From Lachnospiraceae bacterium KH1T2 (lineage in GTDB: Bacteria; Bacillota; Clostridia; Lachnospirales; Lachnospiraceae), in the NCBI GenBank assembly GCA_900114405.1, contig FOSY01000003.1:357777-421776 (forward strand): a stretch of DNA of 64,000 nt. Reading direction: 5' to 3'. Shown here in pieces: positions 28,706 to 37,129 of the stretch. The notes under the pieces are model-generated. The model made no database searches and was not told where the DNA came from. It saw only the letters and a program-made list of their open reading frames with translations. The translations under genes were made by a program, and so were the position numbers. Position 1 is the first letter of the stretch. Every line of letters starts with the position of its first letter.

Positions 28706-28788
28706 GTACAGAATTTAGGTACAACTATACAAAATAGCTACAATTTTGCTGAATTGTATCAGAATTGTTGTGGAAAGTGTGAAATTGT

Positions 28789-30048
28789 ATGAAAAAAAGA
28801 ATCTTAGTGGTAGATGATTCTGCACTTATGAGAAGAGTGTGTAGTGATATAATAAACGCAGATAGTCGATATTACGTTGAGGATACGGCAAAAAACGGAC
28901 TTGAAGCCCTAGAACTTATAAAAAGAAAAAAGTTCGACGCTGTTATCCTTGATGTGAACATGCCAAAGATGAACGGCTTGGAATTACTGCGTGAATTGGA
29001 GAAACAGAATATAAAGGTACGCGTGATGATGTTTTCATCAACGACTTCACAGGGAGCCAAAGAGACGATCGAGGCTCTTGAACTCGGAGCAATCGACTTC
29101 GTACGCAAGCCGGACGGTCTTGCGGAGGTCAAGGGTGATGAGTTCAGAAACAGATTTCTTCAGATTCTTGCGAATGTTTCAGGCGCCAGTCTTACGAGTG
29201 AAGCACCAAAAGAAAGATCCGGAATTCGTGCAGGCTCAAACAAAGACAGCGCTCGTACAACATCTGAGTCGATACCTCGTCAAACATCACGATTTGCAGC
29301 CCGAAGCTCTGATACATCGGCTTTAACACGGAAACGTGAGGAGACCGTAAAGACAGGTGATGATAAAAATTCAGACGAGGAAAGCAGAACATTTGGAAGA
29401 GGTTCATTTACTGTCAGACAGCCGATCAATAAAGAAATTGTCCTAAGACCTAAACAGGCAAAAATTACGGGCGATAAGATCGTTGCGCTGGCGAGCTCGA
29501 CAGGTGGTCCGAGAGCTCTGCAGCAGGTGATACCTTTTCTTCCTGAAAATCTGGATGCGGCAGTTCTTCTTGTTCAGCACATGCCCAAGGGCTTTACGAA
29601 GTCTCTTGCTGAAAGGCTTGATGCTCTCTCCAAGATGAGGGTGGTAGAGGCGTCAGAGGGCGAAAAAGTAGAAAAGGGCACTGTGTATATCGCGATGGGC
29701 GGAAGACACATGACTGCTGTAAAAGACGGAAATGGCATGAAAATCAAATATACAGATCTTCCAATGCGGGAGGGTGTGCGTCCTTCGGCAAATTATATGT
29801 ATGAGTCGCTGATGGACTCACCGTATGCGGAGATCTGCTGCGTAGTACTGACTGGGATGGGGGCTGACGGAACAGCCGGCATCAGAAACCTAGAAACAAA
29901 AAAGAGAATTTATGTGATAGCTCAGGATGAGCCAACCAGTGCAGTTTATGGAATGCCAAAGGCAGTAGCGCAGGCAGGGCTCGTTTCTGAAATTCTTCCC
30001 TTGGAGAAGATAGCTGACGCTGTCACAAGAGATGTGGGGGTCAGATAA
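28789..30048 (+). CDS. cheB: Chemotaxis methylesterase/glutaminase CheB
   Basis: 419 aa. Receiver domain (VVDDSALMRR, phospho-Asp in VILDVNMPKMNG), a long Ser/Arg-rich linker (residues about 135-220) and the esterase domain with the catalytic set: Ser in ASSTGGPRAL, His in VQHMPKGFT and Asp in GMGADGTAG. It removes methyl groups from, or deamidates, chemoreceptors. The linker is longer than usual. No cheR is in the window. The 83-base gap upstream has a weak ribosome site (GGAAAG). Confidence 0.95.
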   Translation: MKKRILVVDDSALMRRVCSDIINADSRYYVEDTAKNGLEALELIKRKKFDAVILDVNMPKMNGLELLRELEKQNIKVRVMMFSSTTSQGAKETIEALELGAIDFVRKPDGLAEVKGDEFRNRFLQILANVSGASLTSEAPKERSGIRAGSNKDSARTTSESIPRQTSRFAARSSDTSALTRKREETVKTGDDKNSDEESRTFGRGSFTVRQPINKEIVLRPKQAKITGDKIVALASSTGGPRALQQVIPFLPENLDAAVLLVQHMPKGFTKSLAERLDALSKMRVVEASEGEKVEKGTVYIAMGGRHMTAVKDGNGMKIKYTDLPMREGVRPSANYMYESLMDSPYAEICCVVLTGMGADGTAGIRNLETKKRIYVIAQDEPTSAVYGMPKAVAQAGLVSEILPLEKIADAVTRDVGVR

Positions 30049-30049
30049 T

Positions 30050-32200
30050 ATGGATGTTAGCCAGTATTTGGGTGTTTTCCTTGATGAATCAGAGGAGCAT
30101 ATTCAGACACTGAATGATCAGATCATGGTGCTCGAGCAGGAGCCGGAAAACGAAGACGCTATTAATGAGATCTTCCGTGCGGCGCACTCCCTTAAGGGAA
30201 TGGCAGGCACTATGGGATATAAGAGACTGCAGCATTTGACACATGATACAGAAGATGTATTTAGTGCGGTTAGAAGTGGAAACATGAAGGTTTCCAGCCA
30301 CCTGATAGATATTTTGTTCCAGGCATTGGACGCTATTCAGGAATACGTAGATACGATTCGTGATACTCAGGATGAGGGCACGAATGACAATGAAGCGATC
30401 ATCGCAGAGCTTAATAAGGCTCTCGCTGAAGGAACAGGCGCAGCGCCTGCAGCAGCACCAGCAGCACCAGCAGCGGCACCTGCAGCAGAAGCAGCACCAG
30501 CGGCAGCAGCACCTGCAGCTGATGCAAACGCACCTGCATATAAGAGGATAAAGCTTGAAGAGGCACAGAGAGACGTCATGAAAGACGCCATCGTTGCCGG
30601 CAAGCATGTTTTTGGAGTTACCGTAAAGATCGAAGAGTCCTGCATGCTTAAAGCAGCTCGTGCATTCCTTGTTTTCAAGGCAATGGAAGATATCGGTGAC
30701 GTGGTTGTTTCAGATCCGTCTTCACAGGATATCGAAGATGAAAAATTTGAGTTTGAATTCAGTTACTTCATCATAACAGGTGAAGAATTAGATAAAGTTC
30801 TTAATGATGCAAAAGCCGTATCTGAGATCGAAGATGCCAATGGTGAGGCGTTTGATGAAAAGATGATCGAAGATGCTTTCAATTATAAGGAAGGTGCACC
30901 AGCAGCGGCACCTGCAGCAGAGGCAGCACCAGCGGCAGCAGCGCCTGCACCTGCAGCACCGGCACCAGCAGCACCTGCACCGGCAGCAGAAGCTCCGAAG
31001 CCGGCAGCACCTGCAAAGGGCAAAGCTGCAGCAAAGAAGCCTGTAGTTTCACACACAGTACGTGTGGATACAGAAAAGCTCGATACCCTTATGAACCTTG
31101 TATCAGAGCTTATCATTGCTAAAAACTCACTTGTTGCATCTGCGTCAAAGGCAGGCGAAAATGCAGCTTCTGAGATGAATGAACATGTAGAATATCTTGA
31201 GAGCGTGACAACAAACCTTCATGAGTCAGTCATGAAAGTTCGAATGGTTCCATTGGAAGGCGCTATTCAGAAGTTCCCAAGAATGATCAGAGACCTTGAA
31301 AAGAAGCTCGGAAAGAAGATGAACCTGACGATCACAGGTGAAGATACAGAGCTTGATCGAACTGTTGTTGACCAGATCGGTGATCCGCTCATGCACCTTC
31401 TCAGAAACTCTGCTGACCATGGTCTTGAGACTCCTGAGGTTCGTGCACAGAGAGGCAAGCCTGAGACAGGTACTATATTCCTTAATGCATATCAGGAAGG
31501 AAATAACGTTACTATCGAAGTTGGTGATGATGGTAATGGTATCGACGTTGAAGCTGTAAGAACAAAGATCATTGAAAGAGGTTACGCACCTGCAGAGCAG
31601 GCTGCACAGATGACTGATAAGGAAGTTATCGGAGCGCTCTTTGACCCTGGCTTCTCAATGGCTAAGAAGGTTACAGATCTTTCAGGACGAGGCGTTGGAC
31701 TTGACGTTGTTAAGTCAAATATCGAGCAGCTCGGTGGTGACGTAGAAGTTAAGGCAAAGCTTGGCGAAGGTTCTACTTTCGTTATTAGACTTCCGCTTAC
31801 ACTTGCTATCATTCAGGCTTTGATGGTACTCGTAGGTGGTGAGCAGTATGCTATCGCCCTTGGTAATATTCAGACGATTGAAGATGTTCCGGTTGGCGAT
31901 ATCAGACTTGTAGAAAATAGAGAAGTTATTCAGCTTCGTGGAACAGTTATCCCGATAATCCGTCTTTCAGAGATCCTTGGCGTAGAGCCTGAAAAGGAGA
32001 ATCCTGAGAATCTTGTCATCGTAATCGTTAAGAAAGGTGACAGTCTGGCAGGTCTTGTTGTAGATGAATTAATGGGACAGCAGGAAATAGTTATCAAGTC
32101 CCTTGGTAAGTATATCAAACCTAACAAGCTGATCAGTGGCGCTACGATCCTTGGTGATGGTGAAGTTGCCCTCATTTTGGATTCTAACGCATTGATGTAA
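30050..32200 (+). CDS. cheA: Chemotaxis histidine kinase CheA
   Basis: 716 aa. Order: P1 with phospho-histidine 46 (AAHSLKGMAGTMG); an Ala/Pro linker; P2 (about residues 165-280); a second Ala/Pro linker; P3 dimer helices (VDTEKLDTLMNLVSELIIAKN); P4 ATPase with N box (LLRNSADHGLE), G1 (DDGNGID) and G2 (GRGVGLDVVKSN); and the P5 CheW-like domain. The start ATG at 30050 follows TGTGGGGG by 9 bases. The two linkers contain near-identical 54-bp direct repeats (see repeat entries). Confidence 0.97.
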   Translation: MDVSQYLGVFLDESEEHIQTLNDQIMVLEQEPENEDAINEIFRAAHSLKGMAGTMGYKRLQHLTHDTEDVFSAVRSGNMKVSSHLIDILFQALDAIQEYVDTIRDTQDEGTNDNEAIIAELNKALAEGTGAAPAAAPAAPAAAPAAEAAPAAAAPAADANAPAYKRIKLEEAQRDVMKDAIVAGKHVFGVTVKIEESCMLKAARAFLVFKAMEDIGDVVVSDPSSQDIEDEKFEFEFSYFIITGEELDKVLNDAKAVSEIEDANGEAFDEKMIEDAFNYKEGAPAAAPAAEAAPAAAAPAPAAPAPAAPAPAAEAPKPAAPAKGKAAAKKPVVSHTVRVDTEKLDTLMNLVSELIIAKNSLVASASKAGENAASEMNEHVEYLESVTTNLHESVMKVRMVPLEGAIQKFPRMIRDLEKKLGKKMNLTITGEDTELDRTVVDQIGDPLMHLLRNSADHGLETPEVRAQRGKPETGTIFLNAYQEGNNVTIEVGDDGNGIDVEAVRTKIIERGYAPAEQAAQMTDKEVIGALFDPGFSMAKKVTDLSGRGVGLDVVKSNIEQLGGDVEVKAKLGEGSTFVIRLPLTLAIIQALMVLVGGEQYAIALGNIQTIEDVPVGDIRLVENREVIQLRGTVIPIIRLSEILGVEPEKENPENLVIVIVKKGDSLAGLVVDELMGQQEIVIKSLGKYIKPNKLISGATILGDGEVALILDSNALM
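30464..30517 (+). repeat. Direct repeat copy 1 in cheA (linker before P2)
   Basis: A 54-bp Ala/Pro-coding unit (residues 139-156) that is 52/54 identical to the copy at 30896-30949. Both are in the same reading frame and 432 bp apart. Confidence 0.9.
30896..30949 (+). repeat. Direct repeat copy 2 in cheA (linker after P2)
   Basis: Second copy of the 54-bp unit (residues 283-300). The distance of 432 bp is exactly 144 codons, so recombination between copies would remove the P2 domain in frame. Confidence 0.9.
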
Positions 32201-32220
32201 GGAAAAGGGGGACAATAACA

Positions 32221-32700
32221 ATGGCAGAAAATGAAGTTGCAGTAAAGAGTAATGATGCATTGGCTATGGCCAAAGATGCGATCCAATATATCGTTGTAGG
32301 AGTCGGAAACGAGCAGTATGGCATAGATATCAAGTACATTGATAACATTGTCCGTATTTCAAGGATCACAAGAGTTCCTACCGTACAGCCTTATTTCAAA
32401 GGTGTTATAAACCTTCGTGGTGAGGTTGTTGCAGTTATGAGTCTTCGTTTGAAGATGAATCTGGACGACGATGAGATCACAAATAAATCTCGTATCATCA
32501 TCATCAAGATGGATGGAAATGACTCTATCGGTATACTTGTTGATGAGGTTAAGAAAGTTGTAACTATCTCTGATGATGACATTGAAAGGGCAGCACATTC
32601 CAAGAATGGCGCACCTTCATTTATCAGCGGAGTAGGTAAGGTTGATGAAGGTCTGGTTTCAATACTTGATCTTACAACTATCATTGATGAAGAAGAATAA
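32221..32700 (+). CDS. cheW: Chemotaxis coupling protein CheW
   Basis: 159 aa. Single CheW domain: YIVVGVGNEQYGIDIKYIDNIVRI, ITRVPTVQPYFKGVINLRGEVVAVMSLR and GILVDEVKKVVTI. It bridges CheA to receptors. AAGGGGG precedes the ATG by 9 bases. Confidence 0.97.
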   Translation: MAENEVAVKSNDALAMAKDAIQYIVVGVGNEQYGIDIKYIDNIVRISRITRVPTVQPYFKGVINLRGEVVAVMSLRLKMNLDDDEITNKSRIIIIKMDGNDSIGILVDEVKKVVTISDDDIERAAHSKNGAPSFISGVGKVDEGLVSILDLTTIIDEEE

Positions 32701-32708
32701 CTGATAAG

Positions 32709-32730
32709 GCTGTGCGGGATACCGCACAGC
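32709..32730 (+). promoter_or_regulatory. Perfect intercistronic hairpin between cheW and cheC
   Basis: GCTGTGCGG / CCGCACAGC, a 9-bp perfect stem with a 4-base GATA loop, 8 bases after the cheW stop. No T-run follows. It may protect the upstream message or mark a processing point. Confidence 0.55.
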
Positions 32731-32756
32731 TGATCAGATCAAAGACAGGAGTTGAA

Positions 32757-33380
32757 ATGGCAGATTTTGATTTAAACCATGTGGAAAATGTCTATTTTGA
32801 TGTGTTAAAGGAAATAGGCAATATAGGCGCCGGAAATGCTGCCACTTCATTGGCAACAATGCTCGGAGCCAAGGTTGATATGAAAGTGCCGAGAGTGGAA
32901 TTACTTGATTTCAACCAAATAGGAGATGCAATCGGTGGAGAAGAACAGATAATGGCAGGTGTTTACCTTGTCATTAATGGTGATATTTCCGGTAGTATCA
33001 TGTTCCTTCTTGAGGAAGAGTCAGCTCACGTTTTGGTATCAAAACTTATGATGGGAATGCCTCGTGCACAGGAAGTCGGCTTCAGCGAAATGGAGATGTC
33101 GGCACTTCAGGAAGTAGGTAATATTATAACGGGTGCATATCTTAATTCCTTGTCATCTCTGACAGGGTTAACGATCACAGAGTCTATACCGGATCTTACT
33201 GTTGATATGGCTGGCGCTATTTTGTCAGTTCCGGCGACAGAGTTTGGTCTCCTGGGTGATAAACTTCTTATGATCGAAACTTCATTTACAGATGATGCGG
33301 AGTTAAATGGATACTTTATACTCGTTCCGGATCTTCCATCGTATGGAAAGCTCCTGCGAGCACTCGGTGTTATGAAGTAA
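32757..33380 (+). CDS. cheC: CheY-P phosphatase CheC
   Basis: 207 aa. Two phosphatase centres with E-x3-N, LKEIGNIGAGNAATS and LQEVGNIITGAYLNS, define the CheC family. It dephosphorylates CheY-P and binds CheD. The ATG at 32757 has AGGAG five bases upstream; an in-frame start at 32712 would lie inside the hairpin at 32709-32730. Confidence 0.95.
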   Translation: MADFDLNHVENVYFDVLKEIGNIGAGNAATSLATMLGAKVDMKVPRVELLDFNQIGDAIGGEEQIMAGVYLVINGDISGSIMFLLEEESAHVLVSKLMMGMPRAQEVGFSEMEMSALQEVGNIITGAYLNSLSSLTGLTITESIPDLTVDMAGAILSVPATEFGLLGDKLLMIETSFTDDAELNGYFILVPDLPSYGKLLRALGVMK

Positions 33381-33409
33381 GGCTTGGCATAGCGAAAGAT
33401 GGGTTGTAT

Positions 33410-33895
33410 ATGGGAAATTTAATAAAGGTAGGTATGGCTGATCTTAAACTCTGTCCTGCTGATGAAGGTATTACAACGCTTGGCTTGGGCTCTTGCGTCG
33501 GAGTAGCACTTGTAGATAAGATAAACCGTCAGGGAGGGCTTGCGCATGTAATGCTTCCAGACAGTAAGGCGATCCGTAATAATACCAATATTGCTAAGTT
33601 CGCAGATACAGGCATTGTTGAGTTGGTAAGGCAGATGGAGGCAAAGGGAGCCAAAAAATCGAGAATAGTTGCAAAGATAGCCGGTGGCGCTCAGATGTTT
33701 ACATTTCAGAATAACGCTTCGCTGGTAAAGGTGGGAGAGAGAAATGTTTTGGCTGTGAAGGCAAAACTTAAGGAATTAGGAATACCGATTTTGGCAGAAG
33801 ATACCGGACTTAATTATGGAAGAACGGTGGAATTTTTTCCTAAGACAGGTGATTTTGTCATTAAAGCAGTCGGAAAGCCGGTAAAGACCATATGA
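33410..33895 (+). CDS. cheD: Chemoreceptor glutamine deamidase CheD
   Basis: 161 aa. The catalytic pattern is present: GLGSCVGVALVD (Cys), GLAHVMLP (His) and a Thr-containing strand. CheD deamidates receptors and is held by CheC. The ATG at 33410 is preferred to a TTG at 33404. The last four bases overlap the next gene (ATGA). Confidence 0.95.
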   Translation: MGNLIKVGMADLKLCPADEGITTLGLGSCVGVALVDKINRQGGLAHVMLPDSKAIRNNTNIAKFADTGIVELVRQMEAKGAKKSRIVAKIAGGAQMFTFQNNASLVKVGERNVLAVKAKLKELGIPILAEDTGLNYGRTVEFFPKTGDFVIKAVGKPVKTI

Positions 33896-34266
33896 ACAAT
33901 AATGATATGAGAAAAGGTGAAAATATAGATTTGGTCTACGATGAAGGGGAAGAACTTGAAGAAAGGGAATATGAGCAAAAGAAAACAAAGCTTAAGACAA
34001 CTACGATTCCTGCATTGGTAATGCTTCTTGGAGGCGCTGCCACTGCGATCGCAGCATTTGTCAGACAGTATCCGCTTTTACTCATGTTGGAGCTCACATT
34101 TGGAGCATTGATAGTTTTTCTTATTGTTGGTTTAGTTGTTAAAGCTATTCTTGATAGTATCGAAATAGTACAGATAGTTGAGCTTGAAAAAAGAATGCCG
34201 GTATCGGATTTTGAGGGAGAATCCGAAGATGAATCTGAGGATGAGACAGCACTTGGTGGAGAGTAG
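33892..34266 (+). CDS. Unknown two-helix membrane protein between cheD and fliA
   Basis: 124 aa, not recognised. Acidic N-terminus, basic stretch KKTKLKTTT, two membrane helices (IPALVMLLGGAATAIAAFV and ELTFGALIVFLIVGLVVKAIL) forming a hairpin with a very short loop, and an acidic tail (SEDESEDETALGGE). Both ends are predicted cytoplasmic. The 4-base ATGA overlap with cheD shows it belongs to the operon. In Bacillus the gene near sigD is swrB, a one-helix protein; this one is different in shape. The function is unknown. Confidence 0.8.
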   Translation: MNNNDMRKGENIDLVYDEGEELEEREYEQKKTKLKTTTIPALVMLLGGAATAIAAFVRQYPLLLMLELTFGALIVFLIVGLVVKAILDSIEIVQIVELEKRMPVSDFEGESEDESEDETALGGE

Positions 34267-34300
34267 GTGCTGAATATACTTTTGAGGGGAAAGTAAGCAA

Positions 34301-35071
34301 ATGGATGAAGAGGCAAGAAAAAAGCTTTGGGAGGATTACTCTAAAAGCAGCTCTCATGATTTGAGAGAACAGATAATAATTGAATATTCGCCGCTTGTAA
34401 AAGTAGTAGCAGGCAGACTCAGCATGTATCTTGGTTATAATGTTGAATATGATGATCTGGTCGGATATGGTATTTTTGGCCTGATAGATGCCATAGATAA
34501 ATTTGACATGACTAAAGATGTTAAGTTTGAGACATATGCTTCGCTGAGGATCAGAGGAGCGATACTGGATCAGATCAGGAAAATGGACTGGATTCCAAGA
34601 ACTATACGTCAGAGGCAGAAAAAGATCGAAGCGGCCATTAGAAATGTTGAAGCTGCTTCAGGTAAAAATGCTTCTAATGAGGATATAGCAAGGGAATTGG
34701 GGATTTCAGATGATGAATACCTTGAGTGGCAGTCACAGATGGCAGTCACGAATGTTATATCGCTGAATGAGTTTATGGATCAGGGAACGGAGACACCGGT
34801 AAAGGATGTTTCGTATACTAAGATCGCAGGACCTGAAGAATCACTTGAACGCAATGAGCTGAAAAAAGTTCTTGCGGAGTCGCTTGATCTGCTCACAGAT
34901 AAGGAACGTAAGGTGATTTTACTGTACTACTATGAAGAGCTGACGTTGAAAGAAATCAGTAAAATACTGGAAGTATCGGAATCGAGAATTTCACAGCTGC
35001 ATGTAAGGGCATTGCAGAAAATGAAGACAAAGCTTGGCCGATATATGGGAATCCTGACAGAGCAGATTTAA
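34301..35071 (+). CDS. fliA: Flagellar RNA polymerase sigma factor FliA (sigma-D/sigma-28)
   Basis: 256 aa. Region 2 reads VEYDDLVGYGIFGLIDAIDKFD and KFETYASLRIRGAILDQIRKMDWIPR; region 4 is LTDKERKVILLYYYEELTLKEISKILEVSESRISQLHVRAL. This is the FliA/WhiG group. It directs late flagellar promoters such as those seen at 10715, 50918 and 54273. No flgM anti-sigma gene is adjacent. Being the last gene of the operon places it under control of read-through from the whole block. Confidence 0.97.
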   Translation: MDEEARKKLWEDYSKSSSHDLREQIIIEYSPLVKVVAGRLSMYLGYNVEYDDLVGYGIFGLIDAIDKFDMTKDVKFETYASLRIRGAILDQIRKMDWIPRTIRQRQKKIEAAIRNVEAASGKNASNEDIARELGISDDEYLEWQSQMAVTNVISLNEFMDQGTETPVKDVSYTKIAGPEESLERNELKKVLAESLDLLTDKERKVILLYYYEELTLKEISKILEVSESRISQLHVRALQKMKTKLGRYMGILTEQI

Positions 35072-35090
35072 ATATCTGCTCTGTTTTTTT
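35058..35090 (+). terminator. Terminator overlapping the end of fliA
   Basis: CAGAGCAGAT / ATCTGCTCTG, a perfect 10-bp stem, then TTTTTTT. The 5' arm is coding sequence and the fliA stop codon (35069-35071) lies in the loop. Confidence 0.9.
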
Positions 35091-35112
35091 ACGGCTTTCG
35101 CGCTTGCGAGGC

Positions 35113-35138
35113 GAATCCGGCAATGTCGGATTCTTTGT
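35113..35138 (+). terminator. Second hairpin in the fliA-fapA gap
   Basis: GAATCCG / CGGATTC stem (7 bp, 7-base loop) followed by TTTGTTG. A weak tail makes it a back-up terminator or part of a small repeat; its core resembles part of the palindromic element at 54866-54945. Confidence 0.4.
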
Positions 35139-35178
35139 TGTATGAGCATAGTTGATTTTAGAGGGGTAGGAAAAGGGT

Positions 35179-36777
35179 ATGGCGCAGAAAAACAGTTATT
35201 TTAAGATTGACAGTTCTGATAATGAGCATCTTCAGTTGATAATAATACCGCCGCAAGATGGCGGAAAACAGCTCGAATACAAAGAAGTTATAGGATATCT
35301 CAAGGCACATCAGATATATGCTGATGAAAAACAATTAAAGCAGGCTTTGGCAGGAGATTCTGAAAAAAAGATACCACTTACGGGTTCATTGAGTTATACT
35401 GTTAATGAGGAAGTTATGCTTGATGTAAGCCCTGATTCTCTCAAGCTTTATGCAAGGTTTTATGCTCCGGCAGAAGGCGGTACATTGCTGAGCCGTGACG
35501 ATGTTGAGAGAGAAATGAGGATCTTGCATATGCGTGCTGAGATTATTGACGCTGAATTAAATAAGTTTTTCAATGAAAGAACATACTGTACAGATTTTCT
35601 TGTGGCAGAAGGAACGCCAATGCAGCCTGGAATTGACGGTTACGTTGAGTATCTTTTTAATACAGACAGCTCAAGAAAGCCGACAGTCAAGGAAGATGGT
35701 TCTGTAGACTATTTTAATCTGAATACAGTAGTTTCCTGTGCAAAGGGACAGAAGCTTGCAATACTTCATCCGGAAAAGGAAGGAATTCCGGGACGAGATG
35801 TTTATGGAAATAAGCTTTTGCCGCCAAAAGTTGGCAGAGGACAGCTTAAATTCGGAAAAGAAGTTGAGATTTCCGAAGATGGAATGGAGCTTTTTGCCAA
35901 GTCAGAGGGACATGTTACTCTTGAAAAAGATAAAGTAGAGGTTTCCGGTGTGATGGAGTTTGAAAATATTGATACGTCTACCGGAAATATCGAAAATTTT
36001 GAAGGGAATTTGCTTGTTAAGGGCAATATTAAAAGTGGATTCAGAGTCAGTGCTTCTGGAGATATCGAAGTGAAAGGAATCATTGAAGCTGCAGAAGTTA
36101 CTGCAGGCGGTCAGATAACAGTAGCAAAAGGTATCAATGGACGAGAGAAGGCAATAATCAAATCAGGCAAAAATGTCATTGCGCATTATATTGAGAATGC
36201 GACTGTCAGAGCAGAAGGCTATGTCATGGCAGATGCCATACTTAACAGCCATGTCGATGCAGGAGATAATATTGTTGTAAAAGGCAAGAAGGGACTTATC
36301 TCAGGCGGAAGAGTGAGAGCACTTAAGTATATTCAGGCGAAAGTTCTGGGTTCTACAATGGGCGTTACAACAGAGATCGATGTAGGTACAGATCCTGAAG
36401 AAAAGCAGCGCCTTATAGACTTGGAGCAGCAGAATACGGAACTTAGGAAGCTCATAGACAGGATAAAGCCAGTTCTGATGGCAACAAGGCAGAAGATTGC
36501 CAATGGCGAGAAGATAACACCTGAAATGGTAAGCCAGACAAAAGCAATCTCAGAGAAATTTGTGCAGGCAGAAAAGGAACTTGGCGAGAATAACGCAGAG
36601 ATCCAAGGCTTGAAGGAAAAAGCAGGGGAAGCTACAAATGCGTATATCGAAGTAGAAGATGTGGCATATCCTGGAACACAGGTTATCATATCAGATACAC
36701 GTATGGTGCTTCGCAGCAGGTATAACTATTGCAGACTTGTTATAAAGGACGGAGAAGTCGGATCGACACCACTTTGA
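35179..36777 (+). CDS. fapA: FapA family protein (DUF342, flagellar assembly-associated)
   Basis: 532 aa. The central part is a row of bactofilin-like beta-helix turns (NIENFEGNLLVKGNIKSGFRVSASGDIEVKGIIEAAEVTAGGQITVAKGI), the C-terminal part a coiled coil (LIDLEQQNTELRKLIDRI...), and the N-terminal domain starts with a short KH-like segment. FapA proteins are widespread in motile Firmicutes and other bacteria next to flagellar genes, and in Vibrio FapA links flagellar assembly to EIIA-Glc; the exact function here is unknown. GAGGGGTAGG precedes the ATG. Confidence 0.87.
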   Translation: MAQKNSYFKIDSSDNEHLQLIIIPPQDGGKQLEYKEVIGYLKAHQIYADEKQLKQALAGDSEKKIPLTGSLSYTVNEEVMLDVSPDSLKLYARFYAPAEGGTLLSRDDVEREMRILHMRAEIIDAELNKFFNERTYCTDFLVAEGTPMQPGIDGYVEYLFNTDSSRKPTVKEDGSVDYFNLNTVVSCAKGQKLAILHPEKEGIPGRDVYGNKLLPPKVGRGQLKFGKEVEISEDGMELFAKSEGHVTLEKDKVEVSGVMEFENIDTSTGNIENFEGNLLVKGNIKSGFRVSASGDIEVKGIIEAAEVTAGGQITVAKGINGREKAIIKSGKNVIAHYIENATVRAEGYVMADAILNSHVDAGDNIVVKGKKGLISGGRVRALKYIQAKVLGSTMGVTTEIDVGTDPEEKQRLIDLEQQNTELRKLIDRIKPVLMATRQKIANGEKITPEMVSQTKAISEKFVQAEKELGENNAEIQGLKEKAGEATNAYIEVEDVAYPGTQVIISDTRMVLRSRYNYCRLVIKDGEVGSTPL

Positions 36778-36817
36778 TACTTACGTAGAGCTGCTCCGCC
36801 GGAAATGGGGGACAACT

Positions 36818-37129
36818 ATGGCAATCAGTCCGATCGTATTGAATGGGTCGATCACAGCATCGCAGGACATATCCGCTCTGAAAGCACACGACGATGCAAA
36901 AGCAGCAGTATTGCATAACACCACACAGGATAAGATCGAGCATCAGCAGGAAAGAAAGCTCAATCGTGTCCGTAAACAGGATGATGTTGAATTGCATCAA
37001 AAAGGCTACGACGCGCGTGAAAAGGGGAGTAATGAATATGCAGGTGATGGTGGAAGAAACCGAAAAAAACATAACTCCAATGACGCGGTCCACATCAAAG
37101 AAAAAGGCGGGTTTGACGTATCAATATGA
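36818..37129 (+). CDS. Small hydrophilic protein after fapA
   Basis: 103 aa, not recognised as a named domain. It starts MAISPIVLNGSITASQDISALKAHDDAKA and is otherwise charged and probably unstructured, rich in His, Gln, Arg and Lys, ending KEKGGFDVSI. GGGGG stands 8 bases before the ATG, and the end overlaps the next gene by 4 bases (ATGA), so it is a real operon member. Proteins of this size and position follow fapA in related motile Lachnospiraceae, from memory. A link to motility is inference from position. Confidence 0.7.
   Translation: MAISPIVLNGSITASQDISALKAHDDAKAAVLHNTTQDKIEHQQERKLNRVRKQDDVELHQKGYDAREKGSNEYAGDGGRNRKKHNSNDAVHIKEKGGFDVSI

Noticed and set aside
30367..30678. Antisense Ala-rich frames over the cheA linkers
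   Set aside because: They arise from the repeated GCA/CCA codons of the linkers read on the other strand.
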